Assembly (NCBI RefSeq): GCF_016680995.1
Contig: NZ_JAEQMG010000011.1
Location: 1 to 32,583 of the forward strand
DNA length: 32,583 nt
Reading direction: 5' to 3'
Origin: Ruminococcus difficilis
Lineage (GTDB): Bacteria > Bacillota_A > Clostridia > Oscillospirales > Acutalibacteraceae
In this document: in pieces, positions 1-6,605 of the stretch
Numbering within the stretch: position 1 is the stretch's first letter
How the letters are laid out: the number at the start of each line of letters is the position of its first letter
The notes under the pieces: model-generated
Seen by the model: only the letters and a program-made list of their open reading frames with translations
Database searches by the model: none
What the model was told of the DNA's origin: nothing
Made by a program: the position numbers and the translations under genes

Positions 1-35
1 TAAGTCAAAATATTAAAGTCGTTTACTATAGATAC

Positions 36-75
36 TTCACACAGCGAACGTCTGTCAAGACGTTATAAGTGTGAA
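36..75. repeat. Two-stage inverted repeat (hairpin/cruciform)
   Basis: The outer arms TTCACAC (36-42) and GTGTGAA (69-75) enclose inner arms AACGTCT (47-53) and AGACGTT (58-64). Each side has a 4-nt internal loop, and the apical loop is 4 nt. Both arms are perfect. There is no T-run after it, so it is not an ordinary terminator. Its role is unknown; it could be an operator, a processing site or the end of a mobile element. Confidence 0.6.
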
Positions 76-95
76 ATTGAAAACGGCACCCCCTA

Positions 96-161
96 AAATA
101 AAAATGGGGTACCTCAAAATGAAAATGACACCCCTCAAAATGAAAATGAGGGGTGTTTTTG
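96..161 (+). terminator. Tandem hairpins, the second a strong Rho-independent terminator
   Basis: Arms ACACCCCTC (128-136) and GAGGGGTGT (148-156) form a 9-bp stem followed by a T-run. A related weaker hairpin with CACCCC/GGGGTA arms sits just upstream (97-111). The A-rich loop unit CTCAAAATGAAAATG is repeated in the same stretch. The gene it would terminate lies left of the window. A short reading frame across it is repeat-derived and is not annotated. Confidence 0.65.
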
Positions 162-213
162 CTGTCGTTCATCGACCGCGAAAAAAATTGTATCAAAGGT
201 GGAGTGATACTAT

Positions 214-277
214 TTTGAACTTCCTGTTGAAATCTGAACCCTTGAGGTTTCGGACATCAACAGGAAGTTTTATTTTT
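214..277 (+). repeat. Hairpin repeat, copy 1 (terminator-like)
   Basis: Arms AACTTCCTGTTGA (218-230) and TCAACAGGAAGTT (257-269) are a perfect 13-bp inverted repeat around a 26-nt loop, followed by a T-run. A near-identical copy lies at 2466-2517. The two differ mainly in a few loop bases, and similarity continues about 25 bp beyond the right arm. It may act as a terminator. The duplication suggests a dispersed element or ends that flank a moved cassette. Confidence 0.75.
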
Positions 278-405
278 GCCAGATTTTATGCGGCTTTTCT
301 AACAGCTCTTATAAAATATTTATTTGGACTGAAAAACCAAAATCGCATAAAAACGAAATCGAAAAATGTAAAATGAATGAATCCGAACCCTTGAGTGTCC
401 GAATT

Positions 406-630
406 CTACTCGGCGTTTTCCGCTTGTTTACTGAAATATTCCGCTTCCTTCTGAGACGGAGTCTTGTATTTGTTCTTTGAATGAGGGCGCTCCTCGTTAT
501 AAAATTGAATATAGTTCTGTACCCCGTTTCTGAATTCTCTTTCTGAACGGTATTTTGCGCGGTAAAGCTCTTCGCGCTTCATATTAGCAAAGAAGCTCTC
601 CGTTACGGAATTATCGTATGCGGCTAAGAG
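406..630 (-). pseudogene. IS3-family transposase, C-terminal remnant
   Basis: Reading the minus strand gives an open 74-codon stretch ending at a TAG (406-408). It contains the C-terminal motifs of the IS3/IS150 OrfB integrase (rve) core: YDNSVTESFFANMKREELY near the start, then a QFYNEERPHSKNKYKTPSQ-type tail. In this family the first of these holds the last part of the catalytic region, including the Glu of the DDE triad. The frame has no start codon and homology ends near 630, so the rest of the element has been lost. It marks an old insertion next to the riboswitch cassette. Confidence 0.85.
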
Positions 631-691
631 ATTTTTTATCCTTATAGGTGTTTGCTGTTATTAATGATTTCCGTACAAATTGAAAAAGCTA

Positions 692-720
692 TTGACTTGT
701 TCCTTCATCAATGGTACAAT
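692..720 (+). promoter_or_regulatory. Sigma-A promoter for the fluoride riboswitch transcript
   Basis: A TTGACT -35 box (692-697) and a TACAAT -10 box (715-720) are separated by 17 bp. Initiation is expected near 727, about a dozen bases before the riboswitch aptamer begins. Confidence 0.75.
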
Positions 721-738
721 AGTATAGAAATTGAATAT

Positions 739-812
739 TGGGAATGATGTTCTCCCACGGACGGTTCAGACTGAGCCTACGAAACCGCTTATTCAAGCTG
801 ATGACTTCTGCG
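739..812 (+). ncRNA. Fluoride riboswitch (crcB motif) aptamer
   Basis: The leader matches the crcB-motif architecture. A first GGGA...TCCC stem encloses the conserved GATG-GTTC loop (740-755). An internal hairpin follows (GGTTCA/TGAGCC, 763-776), then AACCGC, and finally the conserved 3' segment CTGATGACTTCT (798-809). This class binds fluoride through magnesium ions and usually derepresses fluoride exporters. The last segment is also the 5' arm of a terminator, so ligand binding would block termination and switch the downstream antiporter on. This is recognised by eye from conserved blocks and was not scored with a covariance model. Confidence 0.85.
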
Positions 813-847
813 TTCTTACGCAATAGTTGTCGGCTTTTTGTTTTTTA
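795..847 (+). terminator. Riboswitch expression platform: intrinsic terminator
   Basis: AAGCTGATGACT (795-806) pairs over 12 positions, including G-U pairs, with AGTTGTCGGCTT (825-836). An inner TGCGT/ACGCA stem extends the helix, and a T-rich tract ends at 847. The 5' arm overlaps the conserved 3' end of the fluoride aptamer, the usual arrangement for a transcriptional ON switch. The Shine-Dalgarno of the next gene follows directly. Confidence 0.85.
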
Positions 848-863
848 TATGGAGGTTATATGT

Positions 864-2063
864 ATGCTGTTGTCACTTGCGATCATTTTTCTTGTCGGGC
901 TGTCTGCCGCTGCTGTTTTTGAGAAAATAGGCTTGCCACGCATCATCGGTATGCTCGGAGTTGGAATAGCGGTCAGTCCCTATGTACTTGATCTGCTCGA
1001 TCCGTCTGTTCTCGGAATCTCATCGGAGCTTCGGCAGATTGCGCTCATCATCATACTTGTGAAGGCAGGATTGTCTTTGAACCTTTCCGATTTAAAAAAG
1101 GTCGGAAGACCTGCGGTGATGATGTCATTCGTTCCTGCCTGCTGTGAGATCGTCGGATATGTGCTGTTCGCTCCTCTTCTGCTCGGAGTGAATCATATCG
1201 AAGCTGCCGTCATGGGGGCGGTGTTGAGTGCTGTATCGCCTGCGGTGGTAGTGCCCCGAATGGTGAAACTCATTGAAGATAAGGTCGGCACTGACAAGGG
1301 AATACCGCAGATGATACTTGCAGGAGCTTCCTGCGATGACATTTTCGTTATCGTGCTGTTCTCTACATTCGTGACTATGGCGCAGGGCGGCTCGGTAAAA
1401 GCGACTGATTTCCTGAATATCCCCACATCCATAGTTCTTGGCGTCCTGCTCGGTGCGTCAGTTGGATTAGCGGTATTCTTTCTTTTTGAAAAGGCATATC
1501 AATATAATTATAAAATCAGGAACAGCACAAAGGTCATTATTCTGCTCGGCACATCTTTTCTGCTAATGGGCATTGAAACACTTGTGAAGCCTTATGTTGC
1601 CATGTCAGGGCTTCTTGCCGTAGTCGCTATGGCATGCATTGTGAAAATGAAAGCTGATAAATGCGTTTCCGCTCAGATGTCGAAAAAGTTTGGCAAGCTG
1701 TGGATCGGTGCCGAAGTCATGCTGTTCGTGCTGGTCGGTGCCGCTGTTGATATTCGCTATACGCTGACAGCAGGCGGAATGGCAGTGCTGATGATATTCA
1801 TCGCTCTTGCATTTCGTACTGTCGGCGTATGTCTGTGTATGCTCGGCACAGAGCTTACCACAAAAGAAAGGCTGTTCTGCGTGATCGCATATCTTCCGAA
1901 AGCGACTGTTCAGGCAGCTATCGGCTCTGTTCCGCTGTCGCTCGGTCTACCCTGCGGAAAGATCATACTATCGGTTGCGGTGCTTGCGATACTGATAACA
2001 GCTCCGCTTGGAGCAATCGGGATAGATAGAACACATAAAAAGTTGATAGGTGGTGAAAATTAA
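864..2063 (+). CDS. CPA-superfamily antiporter, probable fluoride exporter
   Basis: This polytopic membrane protein of 399 residues is almost entirely hydrophobic helices and has the layout of the cation:proton antiporter (CPA) superfamily. A pair of membrane-embedded aspartates is visible in GASCDDIFV (about residues 155-163), and a Ser-Pro break in SAVSPAVVVPR lies near 125, both typical of the transport core. I chose ATG 864 because GGAGG (851-855) lies 8 nt upstream; an earlier in-frame start would place the N-terminus inside the riboswitch. Control by a fluoride riboswitch points to fluoride export by proton exchange rather than sodium homeostasis; some CPA proteins tied to this riboswitch are known to act this way. 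A sodium/proton role remains the alternative. Confidence 0.85.
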   Translation: MLLSLAIIFLVGLSAAAVFEKIGLPRIIGMLGVGIAVSPYVLDLLDPSVLGISSELRQIALIIILVKAGLSLNLSDLKKVGRPAVMMSFVPACCEIVGYVLFAPLLLGVNHIEAAVMGAVLSAVSPAVVVPRMVKLIEDKVGTDKGIPQMILAGASCDDIFVIVLFSTFVTMAQGGSVKATDFLNIPTSIVLGVLLGASVGLAVFFLFEKAYQYNYKIRNSTKVIILLGTSFLLMGIETLVKPYVAMSGLLAVVAMACIVKMKADKCVSAQMSKKFGKLWIGAEVMLFVLVGAAVDIRYTLTAGGMAVLMIFIALAFRTVGVCLCMLGTELTTKERLFCVIAYLPKATVQAAIGSVPLSLGLPCGKIILSVAVLAILITAPLGAIGIDRTHKKLIGGEN

Positions 2064-2377
2064 TGAAGGAGCTTGTATTTGGCGAACTTATAGTATTGAA
2101 AGGACAGCACTGCCTGCGAATACCGGTTGAAATGGGAATAAATACACTGTGCGTCGAAGTTATTGAAGGAAAAATAAGGATAAATCACGGAGCATACACT
2201 CCTGATGGAGGAACATGGCTGTCTGCTCCGACAGGAAGAAAAGCACACTATGATTTTTCTTCGGGTGACAACGATAGAATAGATATTGATATACAGGAGT
2301 CATTCGGGAGACAAGATATGCTTTCAGTCGTAAATGTAAGTCTGTTTCATAAGGCACTACTTCGTATCATACATTAG
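2063..2377 (+). CDS. Small uncharacterised protein coupled to the antiporter
   Basis: This 104-residue soluble protein has no family I recognise. Its ATG overlaps the antiporter stop by one base (TAATG), and AGGTGG lies just upstream, so translation is probably coupled and the gene shares the riboswitch. It has no signal peptide or membrane segment. The first 60 residues look beta-rich, with alternating hydrophobic residues and a GTWLSAPTG stretch, and a charged segment (DNDRIDIDIQ) follows. The C-terminal 30 residues differ in character, so a frameshifted end is possible. It may be an accessory or sensing partner in fluoride resistance, but that rests on position only. Confidence 0.6.
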   Translation: MKELVFGELIVLKGQHCLRIPVEMGINTLCVEVIEGKIRINHGAYTPDGGTWLSAPTGRKAHYDFSSGDNDRIDIDIQESFGRQDMLSVVNVSLFHKALLRIIH

Positions 2378-2460
2378 TTTTTGGTAACTCCCATAGTCTG
2401 AAAAACTTAAATTGACTATCCAGGATAAGCCTAACAGTAATATGCAAAAATATATTTCAG

Positions 2461-2527
2461 AATTGAACTTCCTGTTGAAATCTGAACCCCAGAGGTTTCG
2501 GACATCAACAGGAAGTTTTATTTTGTC
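2461..2527 (+). repeat. Hairpin repeat, copy 2 (terminator-like)
   Basis: This copy has the same perfect 13-bp arms as the one at 218-269 (here 2466-2478 and 2505-2517), the same loop except for a few bases, and a T-rich tail. It follows the antiporter operon and probably ends its transcription. With copy 1 it brackets about 2.2 kb containing the IS remnant, riboswitch, antiporter and small ORF. Confidence 0.75.
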
Positions 2528-2562
2528 AGATTTAATGAGGCTTCACTAGAAAGTGTGGGTGG

Positions 2563-2723
2563 ATAAAACCCGCGTTTATGCCGCGAAAGCTATTGACAAT
2601 GAGTATGCATATGGTAGGCTAAATGCCGGGCAGCAGCCCATTTACATGGCTTGCCTGCGCTGACGGAATACCATATGCATAGAGGCTCATTGTCAATAGA
2701 CCGTGGAATAAATGCGTTTTATT
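2563..2723. repeat. Long imperfect palindrome (MITE-like or structured element)
   Basis: The left arm (2563-2616) and right arm (2669-2723) are imperfect inverted repeats of about 54 bp. They share the blocks CTATTGACAATGAG and TGCATATGGTA in opposite orientation. The 52-bp centre has further pairing, such as GGGC-AGCA-GCCC with flanking AAATG/CATTT-like bases. It lies between convergent genes ending at 2377 and 2814 and has no coding frame of note. It could be a non-autonomous mobile element, a bidirectional terminator or a structured RNA. Confidence 0.6.
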
Positions 2724-2813
2724 GATTTATCAGTATTTTTCTACTAGACTGCAATTTCTTAACCACTGGTTCTATGGAAGAGCCATTTTTTATCTCAGAT
2801 ATTTCTCGTACTT

Positions 2814-3356
2814 TTATGAAATTGCCTTGCCCATCTCAAAAGCTTCTTTCAGTTTCGTACTGCCCTCTATCTCCTTCGGAACAGTAAAGCCTCCGGCAAA
2901 GACCTTTCCGGCAAAGCGAGCTTTTTCAAAGCAGTCGATCCAGCCCTGTACGCCTTTCAAAGCGCCTTCATCAACATACGCTTCATCCTCTGCAGCCGTT
3001 GTGAGAAGATAAACGTCGCGGAAACGGTAATCGAGCGTAAATAGAGGATTGGCGCGGTCGATCATTGTTTTCATCTGACCGCTCATTTCATAGTAATAAA
3101 TCGGCGTCGCCCAGACGATCACATCGGCGTTAAGCATCTTTTCTGTAATCGCGTTCGCGTCATCCTTGATGACGCAGTGACCGAGCTTCTGGCAGGCAAA
3201 ACAACCCTTACAAAAATCGATTGTTTTATTCTTCAGCGAAATCAGCTCTACTTCGTTTCCGGAAGTCCTCGCACCGTCGGCAAATGCGTTGGCGAGAATT
3301 TCGGAATTGCTGTTCGGGCGAATACTCGTGCTGATAATCAATACTTTTTTAGCCAT
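2814..3356 (-). CDS. Flavodoxin-fold NAD(P)H-dependent FMN reductase (iron-sulfur-flavoprotein type)
   Basis: The protein has 180 residues. It opens with a flavodoxin-like beta strand and phosphate loop (KKVLIISTSIRPNSNSE) that would bind FMN. A cysteine cluster C49-x2-C52-x2-C55-x5-C61 is typical of iron-sulfur flavoprotein and multimeric flavodoxin relatives. The segment ATPIYYYEMSGQMKTMIDR (about 95-113) is the second conserved flavin-site block. ATG 3356 has AGGAGAG upstream; an extended start at 3404 lies inside the preceding gene and is not supported. It is the last gene of the minus operon, 10 nt after the alpha/beta hydrolase. A likely role is two-electron reduction of quinones or xenobiotics; whether it carries an Fe-S cluster is uncertain. 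Confidence 0.85.
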   Translation of the reverse strand: MAKKVLIISTSIRPNSNSEILANAFADGARTSGNEVELISLKNKTIDFCKGCFACQKLGHCVIKDDANAITEKMLNADVIVWATPIYYYEMSGQMKTMIDRANPLFTLDYRFRDVYLLTTAAEDEAYVDEGALKGVQGWIDCFEKARFAGKVFAGGFTVPKEIEGSTKLKEAFEMGKAIS

Positions 3357-3366
3357 AGCTCTCTCC

Positions 3367-4365
3367 TTACAAATATTCTCTGAAAAATGCTTCCAGCTTA
3401 TCAAACGGGATCGCGTTCTTTCCGCCGCCGTCGTAAAGGTCGGTATGCACCGCGTCGGGAATAATGAGCAGTTCTTTGTTTTCCGTGTATTTGCTGTCCT
3501 TTGTCATACTTTCATAAGCGTCCTTACTGAAATAGCAGGAGTGCGCCTTTTCGCCGTGAATGATCAGAACCGCGCTTCTGATTTCGTTTGAGTACTGCAA
3601 AATCGGCTGATTGATAAACGACTGACAGCCGACCATATTCCAGCCGTCGTTGGAATTGAGCGAGCGCGGATGATAGCCGCGGTCTGTCTTGTAGTAGTCG
3701 TGGTAATCTTTTACAAAGAACGGCGCGTCGTCGGGCAAAGGATCAATCACACCGCCCGCGCGTTTGTAGCTGCCGTTTTTATAGTCCTCCAAGCGCTGCG
3801 CGTTGATTGCGGCTTTAAGCTTGTAACGCGCTTCTTCGTTATTCTCGCTGTCAAAATACCCCTTCGCGTTGACGCGGCTCATGTCGTACATAGTGGAGGC
3901 AACCGTCGCCTTGATTCTCGTGTCAAGCGCGGCTGTGTTGATCGCCATACCGCCCCAGCCGCAGATACCGATAATGCCGATTCTGTCGGGGTCGACCTTA
4001 TCATGTAATGAAAGGAAATCCACCGCCGCCATAAAGTCCTCGGTGTTGATGTCGGGGGACGCCATATATCTTGGCTGACCGCCGCTCTCACCCGTAAAGG
4101 ACGGGTCAAAGGCAATCGTCAGAAAACCCCGCTCAGCCATTGTCTGCGCGTACAATCCCGAGCACTGCTCCTTGACCGCACCGAAGGGTCCAGAAACAGC
4201 GATAGCGGGCAGCCTGCCCTCCGCGTTTTTCGGCACATACATATCCGCCGCGAGAGTGATGCCGTAGCGGTTGATGAATGTCACCTTGCTGTGGTCTACC
4301 CTGTCGCTCTTAGGGAAGGTCTTGTCCCAATCCTGCGTTAATACCAACTCTGCTGTTTTCATCAT
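3367..4365 (-). CDS. Alpha/beta hydrolase with cysteine nucleophile elbow
   Basis: This 332-residue cytoplasmic protein of the dienelactone hydrolase/YcjY-like group has an alpha/beta hydrolase core. The nucleophile elbow reads GICGWGG (133-139), so Cys135 replaces the usual serine, as in dienelactone hydrolases. The remaining triad residues are probably the Asp of an IIHGEKAH-like region near 270 and the His of the DAVHTDLYD segment near 308. A lid insertion lies between about 155 and 240. AGGAGG precedes two adjacent ATG codons (4365 and 4362), so the first residue may be either Met. It is the fourth gene of the LysR-linked operon, 15 nt after the esterase lipoprotein. The substrate is unknown. 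Confidence 0.85.
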   Translation of the reverse strand: MMKTAELVLTQDWDKTFPKSDRVDHSKVTFINRYGITLAADMYVPKNAEGRLPAIAVSGPFGAVKEQCSGLYAQTMAERGFLTIAFDPSFTGESGGQPRYMASPDINTEDFMAAVDFLSLHDKVDPDRIGIIGICGWGGMAINTAALDTRIKATVASTMYDMSRVNAKGYFDSENNEEARYKLKAAINAQRLEDYKNGSYKRAGGVIDPLPDDAPFFVKDYHDYYKTDRGYHPRSLNSNDGWNMVGCQSFINQPILQYSNEIRSAVLIIHGEKAHSCYFSKDAYESMTKDSKYTENKELLIIPDAVHTDLYDGGGKNAIPFDKLEAFFREYL

Positions 4366-4380
4366 TGCCTGTTCCTCCTG

Positions 4381-5346
4381 TTATTTGAAAATTTTCCTCA
4401 GATAATTATAGAAGCACTGTCTCCAGAATTTATAATCATGTCCATATTCGTCAGCCAGATCTGTCTGATTCTTAACGCCCATTTCATCGAGAACCTGATG
4501 ATAATACTGTGTACAGTCGATATTCCACGGATCTTCGCTGCCAACCGCCATATACAAATAATACGGCTTTGTTTCGGCTGTCGGCTGAGGAAATTCCTCA
4601 AACACGGGCGTATTCCAGAAAGTGCCTTTATAGTATTCGGTTGGAATCACGCCGGTATCGGGCGCGAATCCCGCAATATAGCCGAATTTATCGAGCCATT
4701 TGAAGCCTGTGCAGAGTGATTTCGCACCGCCTTCACTCATACCTGCAACGGCTGTGTATTCTCTACCTGTTCTGACGGGATAGTTTTTCTCTATATACGG
4801 CATTAAGTCCACCGCGACGTCATCGATCGCTTTGTCGTATATGTAACGAAGTTGTTCCTCGGTCTTGTTTTCCTTATCGGACTGCTTGTCGGTGTACATA
4901 TCCACGTTGACAAGAATCATCGGCACAGTCAATCCGTCGTTCAACATATTGCCGTAGAGCAGGCTCACATATGAATCTGTATCGATCTGATCGCTGTGGC
5001 TGCCGCCAAAGCCGTGGAAAATATACATCACCGGGTAGGTTTGGTTCTCATCATAGCCCGCAGGCAGAAGAATATTGCACTGCTTGTTATCCCCCGCCGT
5101 TGTCGAATAATAAGTCACGTCCGTTTGTACGGTTCCGTAATCCACGCCGCTTTTCTTTTCAAAATAGCTGTCTGGAATGTCATAGCGGTTCTCAACGGAA
5201 TATGGGTCGTAATTTGTATCATCAGCGTCTGTTTTTGATGTGCTGCTGTCTGAGGTTGTTCCTTTTGCGTCATTATTCTGTGCGTTGGTACAAGCGGAAA
5301 AAACAAACGTACTGATCAGCAATAGTGCAACAATGATTTTTTTCAT
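4381..5346 (-). CDS. Secreted esterase lipoprotein (feruloyl-esterase/esterase D-like fold)
   Basis: This 321-residue lipoprotein has a short hydrophobic signal and the lipobox FSAC, making Cys19 the lipidated residue. A Ser/Thr/Asp-rich linker (20-50) precedes an alpha/beta hydrolase domain of the putative esterase (PF00756) type seen in xylanase-associated feruloyl esterases. HGFGG (111-115) forms the oxyanion region, GMSEG (202-206) holds the nucleophile Ser204, and GHD near 304 supplies the histidine. ATG 5346 is preceded by GGAGGG. It would act outside the membrane on ester-linked polysaccharide decorations or lipids. An acetyltransferase in the same operon suggests a theme of acyl-ester handling, but that is inference. 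Confidence 0.85.
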   Translation of the reverse strand: MKKIIVALLLISTFVFSACTNAQNNDAKGTTSDSSTSKTDADDTNYDPYSVENRYDIPDSYFEKKSGVDYGTVQTDVTYYSTTAGDNKQCNILLPAGYDENQTYPVMYIFHGFGGSHSDQIDTDSYVSLLYGNMLNDGLTVPMILVNVDMYTDKQSDKENKTEEQLRYIYDKAIDDVAVDLMPYIEKNYPVRTGREYTAVAGMSEGGAKSLCTGFKWLDKFGYIAGFAPDTGVIPTEYYKGTFWNTPVFEEFPQPTAETKPYYLYMAVGSEDPWNIDCTQYYHQVLDEMGVKNQTDLADEYGHDYKFWRQCFYNYLRKIFK

Positions 5347-5358
5347 AAAGCCCTCCGA

Positions 5359-5901
5359 TTAATGACTGAGTGTAATTGTTACGTTGCCGTTTGAAAGCAG
5401 CTCCGTCAACTCTGCCTGTGTTTTGTCTGTGATATGTCCTAGGCGTGTATATGCCCATGTGTTGGAGCCGTAGAACACGACCATTTGGTTACCTGAATAC
5501 AAAACGATGTCGCCTGACGAGGTGGTTGTACTGACATCATTTTGCGGTAAGTCCGTGCCGATACTTCCAACCTGCTCAAAACCGCCGTACCTCGACATCT
5601 GAATCATAAGCGGTTGATTGCTGCAGAATTCTTTAAGTGCCTGTACTGATTCGTTATCCTGCCAATCGACAGAAACAGGTGTGTCGTCGATCGTCATTTG
5701 CAAGGCTGCAGTTTCTTCTGTGGTTGCAGTCTGTTCAATACTTTGTGTTTGGGTTTCTTGTTTCTGAGCTTCCGTTATTGTATTTGTGATCGGTTGAGTT
5801 GCCGTTACTGCCGTGGTTTCTGTTTCACTTCTTTCGCTGTTGCAGGCGCTGAACAGAATACAGCAAACCGCAATCAGCAAAACGGCGAATATTTTATTCA
5901 T
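5359..5901 (-). CDS. Lipoprotein with cyclophilin-like domain
   Basis: The protein has 180 residues. The signal ends in the lipobox LFSAC (Cys20), followed by a Thr/Gln/Glu-rich linker to about residue 65. The C-terminal ~110 residues match the small cyclophilin-like (Cyclophil_like2) domain. Features are LQMTIDDTPVSVDW at the start, a central SRYGGFEQVGSIGTDLP segment, GDIVLYSGNQMVVFYGSNTWAYTRLG, and a final NVTITL strand. Such domains sit beside flavodoxins and hydrolases in many Clostridia; their substrate is not established and the prolyl isomerase site is not conserved. ATG 5901 begins 3 nt after the acetyltransferase stop, with GGAGG inside the upstream gene, so translation is probably coupled. 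Confidence 0.8.
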   Translation of the reverse strand: MNKIFAVLLIAVCCILFSACNSERSETETTAVTATQPITNTITEAQKQETQTQSIEQTATTEETAALQMTIDDTPVSVDWQDNESVQALKEFCSNQPLMIQMSRYGGFEQVGSIGTDLPQNDVSTTTSSGDIVLYSGNQMVVFYGSNTWAYTRLGHITDKTQAELTELLSNGNVTITLSH

Positions 5902-5904
5902 ACA

Positions 5905-6480
5905 CTATTCCTCCGTTTCGATTTGCTTTATCAGCTTTGCAGGCACACCGCCGACAATGGTATTGGCTTCAACGTTTTTATTTACGACCGCGCCTGCCGC
6001 TACTATCGCGCCGTCCCCTATTGTCACACCGGGAAGAATGGTCACATTCGCGCCGATCCAGACGTTCTTGCCGATAACAACGGGCTTTGGAATGAGATTA
6101 GCGCGCTTGCTCGGATTCATATGATGATTGAGAGTTGCAATCACCGTTTTGGGCCCCACCAGCGTTCCTTCACCGATGGTGATACCGCCCTGATCTTGAA
6201 ACTGACAGCAGGAGTTGATAAACACATTTCTGCCTAATTTCAGATTCTTTCCGCAATCGGTGTAGAACGGCGGAAACATATACGCTCCATCGGGAAACTC
6301 TTTGTCCGTTAGTTTTTCCATCAGCGACTTGATTTCATCAGGCGTGTGGCAGGCGTTGTTCAGCTCGACTGTTATTTCCATTGCTTTATTGGACAGCTCG
6401 GTCATTTTCAGATGAACGTCTGAGAATGCAATTACTTCCTGTCCGCTGTTCATATAGCTTAAAAACTCTTGTGTAGTCAC
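5905..6480 (-). CDS. Maltose/galactoside O-acetyltransferase family enzyme
   Basis: This 191-residue left-handed beta-helix acetyltransferase would move an acetyl group from acetyl-CoA to a sugar hydroxyl. An N-terminal helical cap (1-70) contains the NNACHTPDE segment. Hexapeptide repeats follow, including [46 protein letters not shown] and [11 protein letters not shown], the usual CoA-binding end. The catalytic histidine is in ATLNHHMNP. The start is GTG 6480, preceded by AGGTGA. It is the first gene of the minus operon and is transcribed divergently from the LysR gene. The acceptor cannot be inferred beyond the family. Confidence 0.9.
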   Translation of the reverse strand: MTTQEFLSYMNSGQEVIAFSDVHLKMTELSNKAMEITVELNNACHTPDEIKSLMEKLTDKEFPDGAYMFPPFYTDCGKNLKLGRNVFINSCCQFQDQGGITIGEGTLVGPKTVIATLNHHMNPSKRANLIPKPVVIGKNVWIGANVTILPGVTIGDGAIVAAGAVVNKNVEANTIVGGVPAKLIKQIETEE

Positions 6481-6502
6481 AGAATCACCTCTCTTTACTC
6501 TT

Positions 6503-6531
6503 ATTATATATCACGAATCAGCAAATTACAA
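6503..6531 (-). promoter_or_regulatory. Promoter of the acetyltransferase-flavoprotein operon
   Basis: Read on the minus strand there is a TTGTAA -35 box (6526-6531) and a TATAAT -10 box (6503-6508) 17 bp apart. It drives the five genes from 6480 down to 2814. Confidence 0.65.
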
Positions 6532-6553
6532 ATACTTATATTAAATACAGGTT

Positions 6554-6587
6554 TATGCTTTACAGGCATAGTCTGATGTAGTATAAT
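6554..6587 (+). promoter_or_regulatory. LysR-gene promoter with overlapping T-N11-A dyad
   Basis: TTTACA (6559-6564) and TATAAT (6582-6587) form a promoter with a 17-bp spacer for the regulator. A perfect TATGC-N7-GCATA dyad (6554-6570) covers the -35 box. Its form fits the LysR T-N11-A box, and its position between the two divergent promoters fits autorepression plus control of the opposite operon. Confidence 0.6.
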
Positions 6588-6605
6588 ATTATTGAGGTGA
6601 GCATA

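Larger units (their letters stand above)
2378..2813. other. Intergenic region between convergent genes
   Basis: Besides the hairpin repeat (2466-2517) and the long palindrome (2563-2723) I see no gene or promoter here. A weak GGcTCT/AGAaCC hairpin read on the minus strand near 2767-2788 might help end the flavoprotein operon. Confidence 0.5.

Noticed and set aside
71..376. 101-codon plus-strand open frame
   Set aside because: It runs through two hairpin terminators and the repeat copy; its Lys/Met-rich start is translated from repeat units, and there is no ribosome-binding site.
738..863. N-terminal extension of the antiporter frame
   Set aside because: It would translate the riboswitch and terminator; the strong GGAGG and ATG 864 give a family-like N-terminus.
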